Shown in pieces: positions 7,418 through 15,278 of a stretch of DNA of 35,109 nucleotides. The position numbers were made by a program, and so were the translations under genes. The notes below the pieces were generated by a model. The model saw only the letters and a program-made list of their open reading frames with translations. It was not told where the DNA came from and ran no database searches. Positions within the stretch are counted from its first letter, which is position 1, and the number at the start of each line of letters is the position of its first letter. The DNA is from Cellulomonas sp. ACRRI (lineage in GTDB: Bacteria > Actinomycetota > Actinomycetes > Actinomycetales > Cellulomonadaceae), in contig NZ_JAKRMS010000029.1 of NCBI RefSeq assembly GCF_022346185.1, positions 1 through 35,109 of the forward strand. The letters are read 5' to 3'.

Positions 7418-8659
7418 TCAGCCGCCGATGGCGTCCTGGATGTTCTGGACCATCGCGTCCCAGGCGCCGGCCGGGTCGGCCGTCTGGCCGCCGACGATCT
7501 GCGCCTCGGTCGCGCCCCAGAAGGACCACACCGAGCTCATCGCGGGGATGGCGGGCATCGGCGCGCCGGTGGCGCCCGCGTCGTTGAAGCCCTGCAGGAC
7601 CGGGTCGTCGACCTTGTCCGCCGAGGCGGTCAGCGCCGGGAGGCGGCCGCCGGCCGCGTACAGCGCGTCCTGCGCCTCCTCGGTGGTGAGGTAGTTGACG
7701 ACGAACTCGTTGGCGAGCACCGGGTTGGCCGACTTCGCCGAGATGAACACGCCCTGCACGCCGACGAACGGCTGCGCGGGCTGCCCGCCGGCCGACGGGA
7801 CCGGGAGCACCGAGATGTCCATGCCGGCCTCCTCGAACGCGGAGGTGTTCCACGGGCCGGTCACGATGTACGGCGCCTGGCCGTCGAGGAACGCCTGCTT
7901 GGCCTTGTCGCCGTCGATCGACAGGTCGAGGACCTTCTCCTGGCCCAGCTTGGCCAGGTACTGGGCGTAGGCGTGGCCGGCGTCGCCGCCGAGCGCCAGC
8001 GTGTCGGTGTAGGAGCCGTCCGCGGACTGCTCGAACACCGGGGCGCCGAACGAGGTCTGCAGCGGGTACAGGTGGTACGGGTCGGACTCCTCGCCCTGCT
8101 GGATCAGCACGGAGAAGTCGGTGCCGGCGCCCTTGGCCTGCTCGACGAGCTCGTCGAACGTGGTGGCCGGGGTGTCCTGCAGCAGCGCGTTGTTCCGGAC
8201 CAGCGCGATGTTCTCGATCGAGATCGGCACGCCGTAGGTCTGGCCGTCGTAGGCCATGGCGGCGACCGCGGAGTCGGCGAACTCGTCGGCCTTGTCGCCG
8301 AGCTCGATCGGCGCGACGACGCCGTTGTTGACCCACTCGCCCAGGCCGTCGTGGGCGGAGACGATGATGTCCGGGCCCTCGCCGGTCGGGACCTGGGTCA
8401 CGAAGTCGGGGCCGATGTCGCCCGTGGCCTTCTGGACCAGGTCGACGTCGACGCCGGACTGCTCGGTGAAGGCCTCGACGACGGGGCGCATGGAGTCGAT
8501 GCGGGTGTCGTCGACCCACATCGTCAGGGTGCCCTCGGTGCCGGAGTCGGCGGCGGGGCTGTCGGAGGTGGCGTCGGACGGGGTGTCCGAGCTCGAGCAC
8601 GCCGCGAGGGCGAGCGCGAGGACGGCCGTCGTGGCGAGGGCGGGGATGCTCCGTCGCAT
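7418..8659 (-). CDS. malE: Maltose/maltodextrin ABC transporter substrate-binding lipoprotein
   Basis: 413 residues. A lipoprotein signal peptide is clear: basic start MRRS, hydrophobic core, and lipobox LAAC with the lipidated Cys at residue 21, followed by a Ser/Asp-rich linker. The mature part has the family-1 solute-binding fold: LTMWVDDTRIDSMRPVVEAF at the start, GPDIIVSAHDGLGEW, YGVPISIENIALVRN, and PYIVTGPWNTSAFEEAGMD. It should bind maltose and maltodextrins on the outside of the membrane and deliver them to MalFG. It is the promoter-proximal gene of the malEFG-GH13 operon and divergent from the LacI regulator. GGGAGA lies about 8 nt upstream of ATG 8659, so translation is leadered. 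Confidence 0.93.
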   Translation of the reverse strand: MRRSIPALATTAVLALALAACSSSDTPSDATSDSPAADSGTEGTLTMWVDDTRIDSMRPVVEAFTEQSGVDVDLVQKATGDIGPDFVTQVPTGEGPDIIVSAHDGLGEWVNNGVVAPIELGDKADEFADSAVAAMAYDGQTYGVPISIENIALVRNNALLQDTPATTFDELVEQAKGAGTDFSVLIQQGEESDPYHLYPLQTSFGAPVFEQSADGSYTDTLALGGDAGHAYAQYLAKLGQEKVLDLSIDGDKAKQAFLDGQAPYIVTGPWNTSAFEEAGMDISVLPVPSAGGQPAQPFVGVQGVFISAKSANPVLANEFVVNYLTTEEAQDALYAAGGRLPALTASADKVDDPVLQGFNDAGATGAPMPAIPAMSSVWSFWGATEAQIVGGQTADPAGAWDAMVQNIQDAIGG

Positions 8660-8734
8660 CAGGGTGTTCTCCCAGCGTCAGAAGGGGCGGTGCGAGCCGT
8701 CTCCGGCACCGCCGGCGCTGGCTCGATGACGGGG

Positions 8735-8778
8735 ACGGTAATCAACTTCCCGGTCCCGTTGCAAGCCGTTACGGTAAC
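8735..8778 (-). promoter_or_regulatory. malE promoter with candidate LacI-family operator
   Basis: On the minus strand TTGCAA (8764-8759) and TACCGT (8740-8735) are separated by 18 bp, a fair -35/-10 pair reading toward malE. Just upstream GTTACGGTAAC (8768-8778) is a perfect 5+1+5 palindrome. Related half-sites recur nearby (GGTAA at 8737-8741 and GTTAC at 8791-8795), so a LacI dimer could bind at more than one point. The operator assignment is tentative. Confidence 0.4.
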
Positions 8779-8792
8779 TTTCAGGCATCGGT

Positions 8793-8864
8793 TACAGTGA
8801 TCTCCGACCCGAGGGGACGAAGCAGCCCCGATCGGATGACGACAACGACGACGAGGAGGCGACG
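8793..8864 (+). promoter_or_regulatory. lacI-type regulator promoter and leader
   Basis: TACAGT (8793-8798) is a -10 candidate reading toward the regulator gene. It gives a leader of about 60 nt with a strong GAGGAGG ribosome site (8853-8859), 5 nt before GTG 8865. It lies inside the cluster of GTTAC/GGTAA half-sites, so autoregulation is plausible. Confidence 0.35.
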
Positions 8865-9914
8865 GTGCCCTCTACGCTCGCGACCGTGCGCACACGCCTC
8901 ACCGACCTGGCCGAGCAGGCCGGCGTCTCCACCGCGACCGTGTCGCGGGTCCTGAACGGCAAGCCCGGCGTCTCCTCGCAGGCGAGGCAGGCGGTGCTGG
9001 CCGCCCTCGACGTCCTCGGCTACGAGCGACCCGAGAAGCTCCGCACCAGGCCGGCCGGCCTGGTCGGCCTCGTGGTGCCCGAGCTGTCCAACCCGGTGTT
9101 CCCGGCGATGGCCCAGGTCATCGAGTCGATGCTGACCCAGCGCGGCTACACGCCGCTGCTGTGCGCGCAGCAGCCCGGCGGCACCACCGAGGACCAGTAC
9201 GTCGAGATCCTGCTGGACCACGACGTGGCCGGGATCCTGTTCGTCTCGGGCCTGCACGCGGACACGCAGGCGTCGGTGGAGCGCTACCACGCGCTGCGCG
9301 GGCGCGGCCTGCCGATCGTGCTCGTCAACGGCCGGGCCGAGGCGGTCGACGCCCCGAGCATCGCCACCGACGACTCCGTGGCGATCGAGCTGGCCGTCCG
9401 GCACCTCGTCGCCCTCGGGCACCGGCGCATCGGCCTGGCGATCGGCCCGGAGCGGTTCGTGCCGGCGGCCCGCAAGCGCCAGGCGTTCGCCACCCAGCTG
9501 CGCGCCCAGCTCGGCGTCGAGGACGCCGCGCCGCACGTCAACACCACCCTGTTCACGGTCGAGGGCGGCGCCACCGCGGCGCACGAGCTCCTCGACTCGG
9601 GCCACACCGCGATCATCTGCGGGTCGGACCTCATGGCCCTCGGCGTCATCCGCGCCGCCCGGTCCCGCGGCCTGCGCGTCCCGGAGGACGTGTCGGTCGT
9701 CGGCTTCGACGACTCGCCGCTGATCGGCTTCACCGACCCCCCGCTGACGACGGTGCGCCAGCCCGTCCAGGCGATGGGCCAGGCCGCCGTCTCCGCGCTC
9801 ATGGCGGAGATCAACGGCACCCCCACCTCGCGCACGGAGCTCCTGTTCCACCCCGAGCTCATCGTGCGCGGTTCCACCAGCTCCGCACCCGTCTCCCCCG
9901 GAGGACCAGCGTGA
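8865..9914 (+). CDS. LacI-family transcriptional regulator of the maltose locus
   Basis: 349 residues. The N-terminal LacI helix-turn-helix is at about residues 12-58 (LTDLAEQAGVSTATVSRVLN, then GKPGVSSQARQAVLAALDVL and a hinge helix). A periplasmic-binding-protein-like effector domain follows (VGLVVPELSNPVFPAMAQ, VSVVGFDDSPLIGFTDPPL). LacI members repress sugar genes until a sugar binds the C-terminal domain. Position between malEFG-GH13 (divergent) and an alpha-glucosidase (same operon, GTGA overlap at 9911-9914) points to a MalR-type role with maltose or a maltodextrin as inducer; this is inference. The GTG start is fixed by GAGGAGG 5 nt upstream. Confidence 0.9.
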   Translation: MPSTLATVRTRLTDLAEQAGVSTATVSRVLNGKPGVSSQARQAVLAALDVLGYERPEKLRTRPAGLVGLVVPELSNPVFPAMAQVIESMLTQRGYTPLLCAQQPGGTTEDQYVEILLDHDVAGILFVSGLHADTQASVERYHALRGRGLPIVLVNGRAEAVDAPSIATDDSVAIELAVRHLVALGHRRIGLAIGPERFVPAARKRQAFATQLRAQLGVEDAAPHVNTTLFTVEGGATAAHELLDSGHTAIICGSDLMALGVIRAARSRGLRVPEDVSVVGFDDSPLIGFTDPPLTTVRQPVQAMGQAAVSALMAEINGTPTSRTELLFHPELIVRGSTSSAPVSPGGPA

Positions 9915-11656
9915 CCCAGCTCGACCAGCAGCCGATCTCCCGCCCCGCCCCGGAGGTGGTGCACGAGCCCGGCCCCGTCGACGGCCCGTGGTGGCGGGAC
10001 GCGGTGATCTACCAGGTCTACCCGCGGTCCTTCGCGGACGCGAACGGCGACGGCATCGGCGACCTGCCGGGCATCACCGCGCGGCTGGACCACCTGGCGG
10101 CGCTGGGCGTGGACGCGGTCTGGCTGTCGCCGTTCTACAAGAGCCCGCAGGCGGACGCCGGCTACGACGTCGCGGACTACCGGGACGTGGACCCGCTGTT
10201 CGGCACGCTCGCGGACTTCGACGCGCTGCTCGGCCGCGCGCACGAGCTGGGCCTGAAGGTCGTCGTCGACCTGGTCCCGAACCACTCCTCGGACGAGCAC
10301 GTGTGGTTCACCGAGGCCCTGAAGACGCCCCCGGGCTCCCCCGAGCGCGCGCGGTACCTGTTCCGCGACGGCCGCGGGGTCGACGGCACCGAGCCGCCGA
10401 ACAACTGGGGCTCCATCTTCGGCGGGCCGGCATGGACCCGGCTCACCCCGGAGCAGCACGGCGTCGACGACGGCCAGTGGTACCTGCACCTGTTCGACTC
10501 CAAGCAGCCCGACCTCGACTGGTCGAACCCCGAGGTCCGCGCCGAGTTCGAGGACGTGCTGCGGTTCTGGCTGGACCGCGGGGTCGACGGCTTCCGGGTC
10601 GACGTCGCCCACGGCATGGTCAAGGCCGAGGGGCTGCCCGACTGGGACGGCCACGTGTCCATGATCGAGGGTGCCGACGACAGCGACGCCGTCTCCGGCT
10701 CCGGCAACCAGGGCCCGATGTTCGACCAGGACGGCGTGCACGAGATCTACCGCGCGTGGCGCAAGGTCCTCGACGAGTACGACGGCGACCGGATGCTCGT
10801 CGCCGAGGCCTGGGTCGAGCCGCTGAGCCGCCTGGCCCGGTACGTGCGCCCGGACGAGATGCACCAGGCGTTCAACTTCGCCTTCCTGGCGACCGGCTGG
10901 GACGCCCCCGCGCTGAAGAAGGTCATCGCGGCGTCCTACCAGGTCAACGACACCGTCGGTGCACCCACCACCTGGGTCATGTCGAACCACGACGTCGTCC
11001 GGCACGCGTCCCGCCTCGGCCTCGCCGACCCGTCGTCGCGCCCCAACGGCATCGGCGCCGAGGACGAGCAGCCCGACGCCGAGCTCGGCCTGCGCCGCGC
11101 CCGCGCCGCCTCGCTGCTCATGCTCGGCCTGCCGGGCTCGGCCTACGTCTACCAGGGCGAGGAGCTCGGCCTGCCCGAGCACACCGCCCTCGCCGACGAG
11201 GTGCGCGAGGACCCCGCGTTCTTCCGTACGCAGGGCGCCGAGAAGGGCCGCGACGGCTGCCGCGTCCCGCTGCCGTGGGAGGCCGACGCCCCGGGCTTCG
11301 GCTACTCGCCGAACGGGAAGACGTGGCTGCCGCAGCCCGCGGAGTGGGCCGCGTTCGCCGCCGACGCGCAGGACGGCGTCGAGGGCTCCACGCTCGAGCT
11401 GTACCGGGCCGCGCTGCGGCTGCGCCGGGCGGAGAAGCTCGGCCTGGGCGGGGCGTCCTGGGAGCCGGACTTCCAGGACGACGAGGACGTCATCGCCGTG
11501 CGCAACGGCTCGGTGGTCGTGGTCGCGAACCTCGGCTCGTCCCCGGTCGCGCTGCCCGCCGGCGCCGAGGTGCTGCTCGCCTCCGGCCTGCCGGGCGACG
11601 CCCCGGTGGGCGCGGAGCTGCCCGGTGACACCACCGTCTGGCTCCGGGCGCGCTGA
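9911..11656 (+). CDS. GH13 alpha-glucosidase (oligo-1,4/1,6-glucosidase type)
   Basis: 581 residues with the start typical of exo-acting GH13 alpha-glucosidases: WWRDAVIYQVYPRSFADANG, then DGIGDLPGI. Catalytic residues by position: nucleophile Asp231 in FRVDVAHG, acid/base Glu299 in MLVAEAWVE, third carboxylate Asp361 in MSNHDVVRH. DLVPNHSSDEH is region I. It has no signal peptide, so it should act in the cytoplasm, releasing glucose from maltose and short oligosaccharides brought in by MalEFG. Its GTG overlaps the regulator stop, and GGAGGA lies at 9900-9905. Whether it prefers alpha-1,4 or alpha-1,6 links is not settled by sequence alone. Confidence 0.92.
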   Translation: MTQLDQQPISRPAPEVVHEPGPVDGPWWRDAVIYQVYPRSFADANGDGIGDLPGITARLDHLAALGVDAVWLSPFYKSPQADAGYDVADYRDVDPLFGTLADFDALLGRAHELGLKVVVDLVPNHSSDEHVWFTEALKTPPGSPERARYLFRDGRGVDGTEPPNNWGSIFGGPAWTRLTPEQHGVDDGQWYLHLFDSKQPDLDWSNPEVRAEFEDVLRFWLDRGVDGFRVDVAHGMVKAEGLPDWDGHVSMIEGADDSDAVSGSGNQGPMFDQDGVHEIYRAWRKVLDEYDGDRMLVAEAWVEPLSRLARYVRPDEMHQAFNFAFLATGWDAPALKKVIAASYQVNDTVGAPTTWVMSNHDVVRHASRLGLADPSSRPNGIGAEDEQPDAELGLRRARAASLLMLGLPGSAYVYQGEELGLPEHTALADEVREDPAFFRTQGAEKGRDGCRVPLPWEADAPGFGYSPNGKTWLPQPAEWAAFAADAQDGVEGSTLELYRAALRLRRAEKLGLGGASWEPDFQDDEDVIAVRNGSVVVVANLGSSPVALPAGAEVLLASGLPGDAPVGAELPGDTTVWLRAR

Positions 11657-11660
11657 CGCC

Positions 11661-12587
11661 GTGACGCACCCCGACGGGGCCGCCCTCACGCACGGGGGCG
11701 GCCCCGTCGTCGTCGTGGGGCCCGCCTCCTGGAACACCCTGATCCGCCTCGACGCGCTGCCCGACGCGCGGTCGCAGACGCTGTTCGCGTCCGGGCACCA
11801 CGACGGGCTCGGCGGGACGTCCGCGGGCAAGGCGGTGACGCTCGCGGCGCTGGGGGTCGACGTGCGGCTGCGGACCGTGCTCGGCGCGGACGCGCTCGGG
11901 GACGCGGTGCGCGGCGCGTTGGCGCACCCGCGGATCGCGCTCGACGCGGTGCCGGCGCGGGACGGGTCGACCGAGCGGCACGTGAACCTCATGGCGCCGG
12001 ACGGCGGGCGGGTGTCGGTGTACCTGACGCTGCCGTCGCCGGGCGGGCCTGTGGACGCGACGGCCGGGCTCACGGGGGCCCGGGCCGCCGTCGTGGACCT
12101 CGCGGAGCTGTCGGTCCCGGTGCTGGCCGCGGCGCGGGAGGCCGGCGTACCGGTGTGGTGCGACGTCCACGACGACGACGGCGTGGCGGCGTTCCAGCGG
12201 CCGTTCGCCGACGGGGCGGACGTGCTGCTGGTGTCCGAGGCCCGGCTCGCGGACCCGGTGGCGTACCTGCGGGCCCGGGTGGCCGGCGGCGCGCGGCTGG
12301 CGGTCTGCACCCGCGGCGCGCGCGGGGCGCTGGCGCTGGACGCGGGCGGGTTCTGGGAGGTCGGCGCGGCCCCGGCGGCGGCGGTCGTCGACACGAACGG
12401 CGCGGGCGACGCGTTCCTCGCGGGCCTGCTCACGGCGACGCTGGACGGCCGCTCGACGGCGGAGGCGCTGGCGTGGGCGTCCGCGACGGGCGCCCTGGCG
12501 GTCGGGACGGAGTCCCTGGGTGCCCCGCACGCGACGCGCGCCACGGTGGCGGCGCTGGCGGCGCGCGTCGGGGTCGCCCGCGCCTGA
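11661..12587 (+). CDS. PfkB-family carbohydrate kinase
   Basis: 308 residues, the usual size for ribokinase-like PfkB sugar kinases. The start GGGPVVVVGPASWNTLIRLD corresponds to the first strand of the fold, and GGTSAGKAVTLAALG is the substrate-side motif with conserved glycines. The PfkB C-terminal signature DTNGAGDAFLAGLL carries the anion hole and the catalytic Asp. The gene starts 4 nt after the alpha-glucosidase stop and so belongs to the regulator-glucosidase operon. It could phosphorylate a sugar released in this pathway, but the substrate is unknown; glucokinases of actinobacteria are usually ROK-family, so a glucose role should not be assumed. Confidence 0.85.
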   Translation: MTHPDGAALTHGGGPVVVVGPASWNTLIRLDALPDARSQTLFASGHHDGLGGTSAGKAVTLAALGVDVRLRTVLGADALGDAVRGALAHPRIALDAVPARDGSTERHVNLMAPDGGRVSVYLTLPSPGGPVDATAGLTGARAAVVDLAELSVPVLAAAREAGVPVWCDVHDDDGVAAFQRPFADGADVLLVSEARLADPVAYLRARVAGGARLAVCTRGARGALALDAGGFWEVGAAPAAAVVDTNGAGDAFLAGLLTATLDGRSTAEALAWASATGALAVGTESLGAPHATRATVAALAARVGVARA

Positions 12588-12596
12588 CCGTGCCCC

Positions 12597-12612
12597 CCGT
12601 GCGTCTGCACGG
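12597..12612. terminator. Hairpin between convergent pfkB and dusB
   Basis: CCGTGC-GTCT-GCACGG makes a 6-bp stem with a 4-nt loop in the 43-bp gap between the two stops. It is symmetric, so it could act in both directions. There is no T-tract. Confidence 0.4.
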
Positions 12613-12630
12613 CACGCGGGAGCGCGCGGC

Positions 12631-13824
12631 TCAGCCGCCGCTGACGCTCAGCTCGGCCTCGGCGAGGCCGCGGCGGAAGTCCTCCGAGAGGTCGCGGCTG
12701 TCCAGCCAGCCGTCCGGGAGGTGCGGCCGCTTCGGGCTGCCGGCGCGGCCGCGCTGGCCCTCCGCCGCCTCGCCCGGGTACGGCTGGTCCAGGTCGAGGG
12801 CCGCGAGCCGGTCGTCGAGCTCGGCCAGGGACGACACGAGCCCGAGCGCCGCGCGCTGCTCGCCGCCCACCACGTAGCCCTTCCAGTACCACGCCATGTG
12901 CTTGCGCAGCTCGCGCAGCGCCTTCCCCTCGTCGCCGAAGTGCTCGACCATCAGCTCGGCGTGCCGGTGGATGATCTGCGCGACGTACCGGGCGCCGGGC
13001 GTGATGCGCGCGTCCGAGCCCGCGAACGCCGCGGCCAGATCGGCGAACAGCCAGGGCCGGCCCTGGCAGCCGCGGCCGACGACCACGCCGTCGCAGCCCG
13101 TCTCCCGGACCATGCGCACGGCGTCCTCGGCGGACCAGATGTCGCCGTTGCCGAGGACCGGGATGTCGGTGACCGTCTCCTTGAGCCTCGCGATCGCCTC
13201 CCAGTCCGCGGTGCCGGAGTAGTACTGCTCGGCCGTGCGGGCGTGCAGCGCGACCGCGGCGACGCCGAGGTCCTGCGCGACCAGGCCGGCCTCGAGGTAT
13301 GTCAGGTGGTCGTCGTCGATGCCCTTGCGCATCTTGACGGTCACCGGGACCCCGTAGGGCCGGGCCGCGTCGACGGCCGCCTTCAGGATCGACTCGAACA
13401 GCTCGCGCTTCCACGGCAGCGCGGAACCGCCGCCGCGCCGGGTGACCTTGGGCACCGGGCAGCCGAAGTTGAGGTCGACGTGGTCGGCGCGGTCCTCGGA
13501 CGCGATGAGGTGCACCGCCGCGCCCACCGTCGCGGGGTCGACGCCGTACACCTGCACCGAGCGCGGCTTCTCGTCGGGCGCGTGGGAGATGATCCGCATC
13601 GACTCCTCGCCGCGCTCGACCAGCGCCCGCGAGGTCACCATCTCCGCGACGTACAGCCCGGCGCCCGACTCGCGGCACAACCGGCGGAACGCCGCGTTCG
13701 TGACGCCGGCCATGGGCGCGAGCACCACGGGCGTGTCGATCGTGAGCGGTCCGATGCGCAGCGGCGGGAGCACGTGCCCCTCGGCCGCGGGGGCGGCCGG
13801 GTCGACGGTGGCGGGAGCGGTCAT
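12631..13824 (-). CDS. dusB: tRNA-dihydrouridine synthase
   Basis: 397 residues. This is the FMN-dependent Dus family that reduces uridines in tRNA to dihydrouridine. Visible motifs are VVLAPMAGVTNAAFRRLC at the N-terminus, VDLNFGCPVPKVTRRGGGSA with the catalytic Cys, VTVKMRKGIDDDH, ALHARTAEQYYSGTADW, IPVLGNGDIWSAEDA and DGVVVGRGCQGRPWLF for phosphate binding of FMN. The length is slightly above that of enteric DusB, because of a C-terminal tail. ATG at 13824 is chosen because GACAAT lies 6 nt upstream (leaderless); an in-frame GTG at 13842 would place the start upstream of that box. It is a stand-alone gene convergent with pfkB and divergent from a YibE/F gene. Confidence 0.93.
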   Translation of the reverse strand: MTAPATVDPAAPAAEGHVLPPLRIGPLTIDTPVVLAPMAGVTNAAFRRLCRESGAGLYVAEMVTSRALVERGEESMRIISHAPDEKPRSVQVYGVDPATVGAAVHLIASEDRADHVDLNFGCPVPKVTRRGGGSALPWKRELFESILKAAVDAARPYGVPVTVKMRKGIDDDHLTYLEAGLVAQDLGVAAVALHARTAEQYYSGTADWEAIARLKETVTDIPVLGNGDIWSAEDAVRMVRETGCDGVVVGRGCQGRPWLFADLAAAFAGSDARITPGARYVAQIIHRHAELMVEHFGDEGKALRELRKHMAWYWKGYVVGGEQRAALGLVSSLAELDDRLAALDLDQPYPGEAAEGQRGRAGSPKRPHLPDGWLDSRDLSEDFRRGLAEAELSVSGG

Positions 13825-13836
13825 GCCTCGATTGTC
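13824..13836 (-). promoter_or_regulatory. Leaderless promoter -10 of dusB
   Basis: GGGGGACAAT on the minus strand, with GACAAT at 13836-13831, then 6 nt and ATG. The same ten bases and spacing precede recO (GACAAT at 30141-30136). Confidence 0.5.
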
Positions 13837-13940
13837 CCCCACGGCGCGGGTGGACCTCGCGGCCCGGCCCTGACCGGGGTCGGACCGGCCGCCGGCCCGC
13901 CCGGCGAGCGGGCCCCGGGGCGGGACCGCGGCGCACCCGG

Positions 13941-13953
13941 CAGAATCGCCCCG
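13941..13953 (+). promoter_or_regulatory. Leaderless promoter -10 of the first YibE/F gene
   Basis: CAGAAT (13941-13946), a 6-nt gap and GTG 13953. There is no Shine-Dalgarno in the gap. Confidence 0.4.
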
Positions 13954-15221
13954 TGCCCTCCCCCGACGCCCTGCGCACCCGACGCGTCATCGCCGCGATC
14001 CTGCTGCCGCTCGTGCTCGCCGCCGCCGTCGGCATGGTGCTGACCTGGCCGCACGGCGAGCCGTCGACGGCCCGGCAGATCAGCGACGTCGCGATCGACT
14101 ACCCGACGGCGACGGTCACCGGGACGTCGGTGGAGCAGTGCCAGGGCACGGTCGAGGACCGGCAGCCGGACGGCACCATCCCGGAGGAGGTGGCGTGCCT
14201 GCAGGTGCACGCGACGATCACCAGCGGCCCGGACCGCGGGCGGGACGTCGAGGTGTGGGCCACGGCGTCCACCACCGCCGACCAGGTACCGGCCGGCACC
14301 CGCATCCTCGTCGAGCACTACCCCGCGACCGGCACCGACGCCGAGGTCTGGGCCTGGCACGACTACGACCGCACGCTGCCGCTGGTGTCGATCGCGCTGG
14401 TGTTCGCGCTGGCGATCATCCTGGTCGCGCGGGGCCGCGGGCTGCGGGCGCTGATCGGGCTGCTCCTCGCGTTCGCGCTGATCGGGGTCTACGTGCTCCC
14501 GGCGCTGGTCCGGGGTGAGAACCCCGTCGTCGTGGCGCTCAGCGCGTCCACGCTGATCATGGCCGTGGTGCTCTACCTGGCGCACGGGCTGTCGCTCCGG
14601 ACGTCGGCGGCGCTGCTCGGCACCCTGGCGGGGCTGGCGGCGACGACCGTCCTGGGCGTGCTCGGGGCCGCGTGGGCGCGGCTGTCTGGCGTGAGCAGCG
14701 AGGACTCCTACCGGCTGGCGCAGCTCCTCGGCGAGACCGGGGCCACCTCGCTGCGCGGGCTGTTCCTGTGCGGCCTGGTGCTGGCGGGGCTCGGCGTGCT
14801 GAACGACGTGACGATCACCCAGGCCTCGGCGGTGTGGGAGCTGCGCGCGGTGTCCCCCGGGGCGTCGCGGGCCGAGCTGTTCCGCGGCGGCATGCGCATC
14901 GGCCGGGACCACATCGCGTCGACGGTGTACACGATCGCGTTCGCCTACACCGGCGCGGCCCTCCCGGTGCTGCTGCTGCTCGAGCTCTACGGCCTGCCGC
15001 TCGGGCCGACGCTGACGTCCGGGGAGTTCGCGGAGGAGATCGTGCGGACCATGGTGTCGTCGATCGGCCTGGTGCTGGCGATCCCGCTCACGACCGGCAT
15101 AGCGGCGCTGGTGGTGACGCGGGCGGGCGCGGCCCCGGCGCGGCACGCGGCGCCGGACACCCACGCGCACGCGCACGTGCACGCGGTCACGGCGGCGGAC
15201 GCCGCCGACCCGGCCCCCTGA
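13953..15221 (+). CDS. YibE/F family membrane protein
   Basis: 422 residues. After an N-terminal membrane anchor (VIAAILLPLVLAAAVGMVLTW) there is an extracytoplasmic domain of about 90 residues, then roughly seven membrane segments starting near residue 140 (LPLVSIALVFALAIILVARG). The family block LCGLVLAGLGVLNDVTITQA and FRGGMRIGRDHIASTVYTIA is strongly conserved with the second copy at 16738-17940. The C-terminus is His-rich (DTHAHAHVHAV), suggesting metal binding. No biochemical function is established for YibE/F. It is divergent from dusB and convergent with the HAAS membrane protein. GTG 13953 fits the leaderless -10 box. Confidence 0.88.
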   Translation: MPSPDALRTRRVIAAILLPLVLAAAVGMVLTWPHGEPSTARQISDVAIDYPTATVTGTSVEQCQGTVEDRQPDGTIPEEVACLQVHATITSGPDRGRDVEVWATASTTADQVPAGTRILVEHYPATGTDAEVWAWHDYDRTLPLVSIALVFALAIILVARGRGLRALIGLLLAFALIGVYVLPALVRGENPVVVALSASTLIMAVVLYLAHGLSLRTSAALLGTLAGLAATTVLGVLGAAWARLSGVSSEDSYRLAQLLGETGATSLRGLFLCGLVLAGLGVLNDVTITQASAVWELRAVSPGASRAELFRGGMRIGRDHIASTVYTIAFAYTGAALPVLLLLELYGLPLGPTLTSGEFAEEIVRTMVSSIGLVLAIPLTTGIAALVVTRAGAAPARHAAPDTHAHAHVHAVTAADAADPAP

Positions 15222-15278
15222 CGCCCTGACGCCCCGCCCGCTCGCACCCGCGCGCCGCGCTCCGCGACGGGCGTCAGG
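15217..15278. terminator. Inverted repeat covering both stop codons of a convergent pair
   Basis: CCTGACGCCC occurs at 15217-15226 and again, overlapping, at 15225-15234. Both copies are complementary to GGGCGTCAGG at 15269-15278. The first copy contains the stop of the YibE/F gene and the right arm contains the stop of the HAAS gene. A bidirectional terminator is possible but the loop is long (34-42 nt). Confidence 0.3.

Noticed and set aside
9284-14035. A minus-strand open frame of about 1580 codons across lacI, the glucosidase, pfkB and dusB
   Set aside because: It is made by the GC-biased third positions of the real genes on the other strand or other frame, has no recognisable domain, and is rich in Arg, Ala, Gly and Pro.
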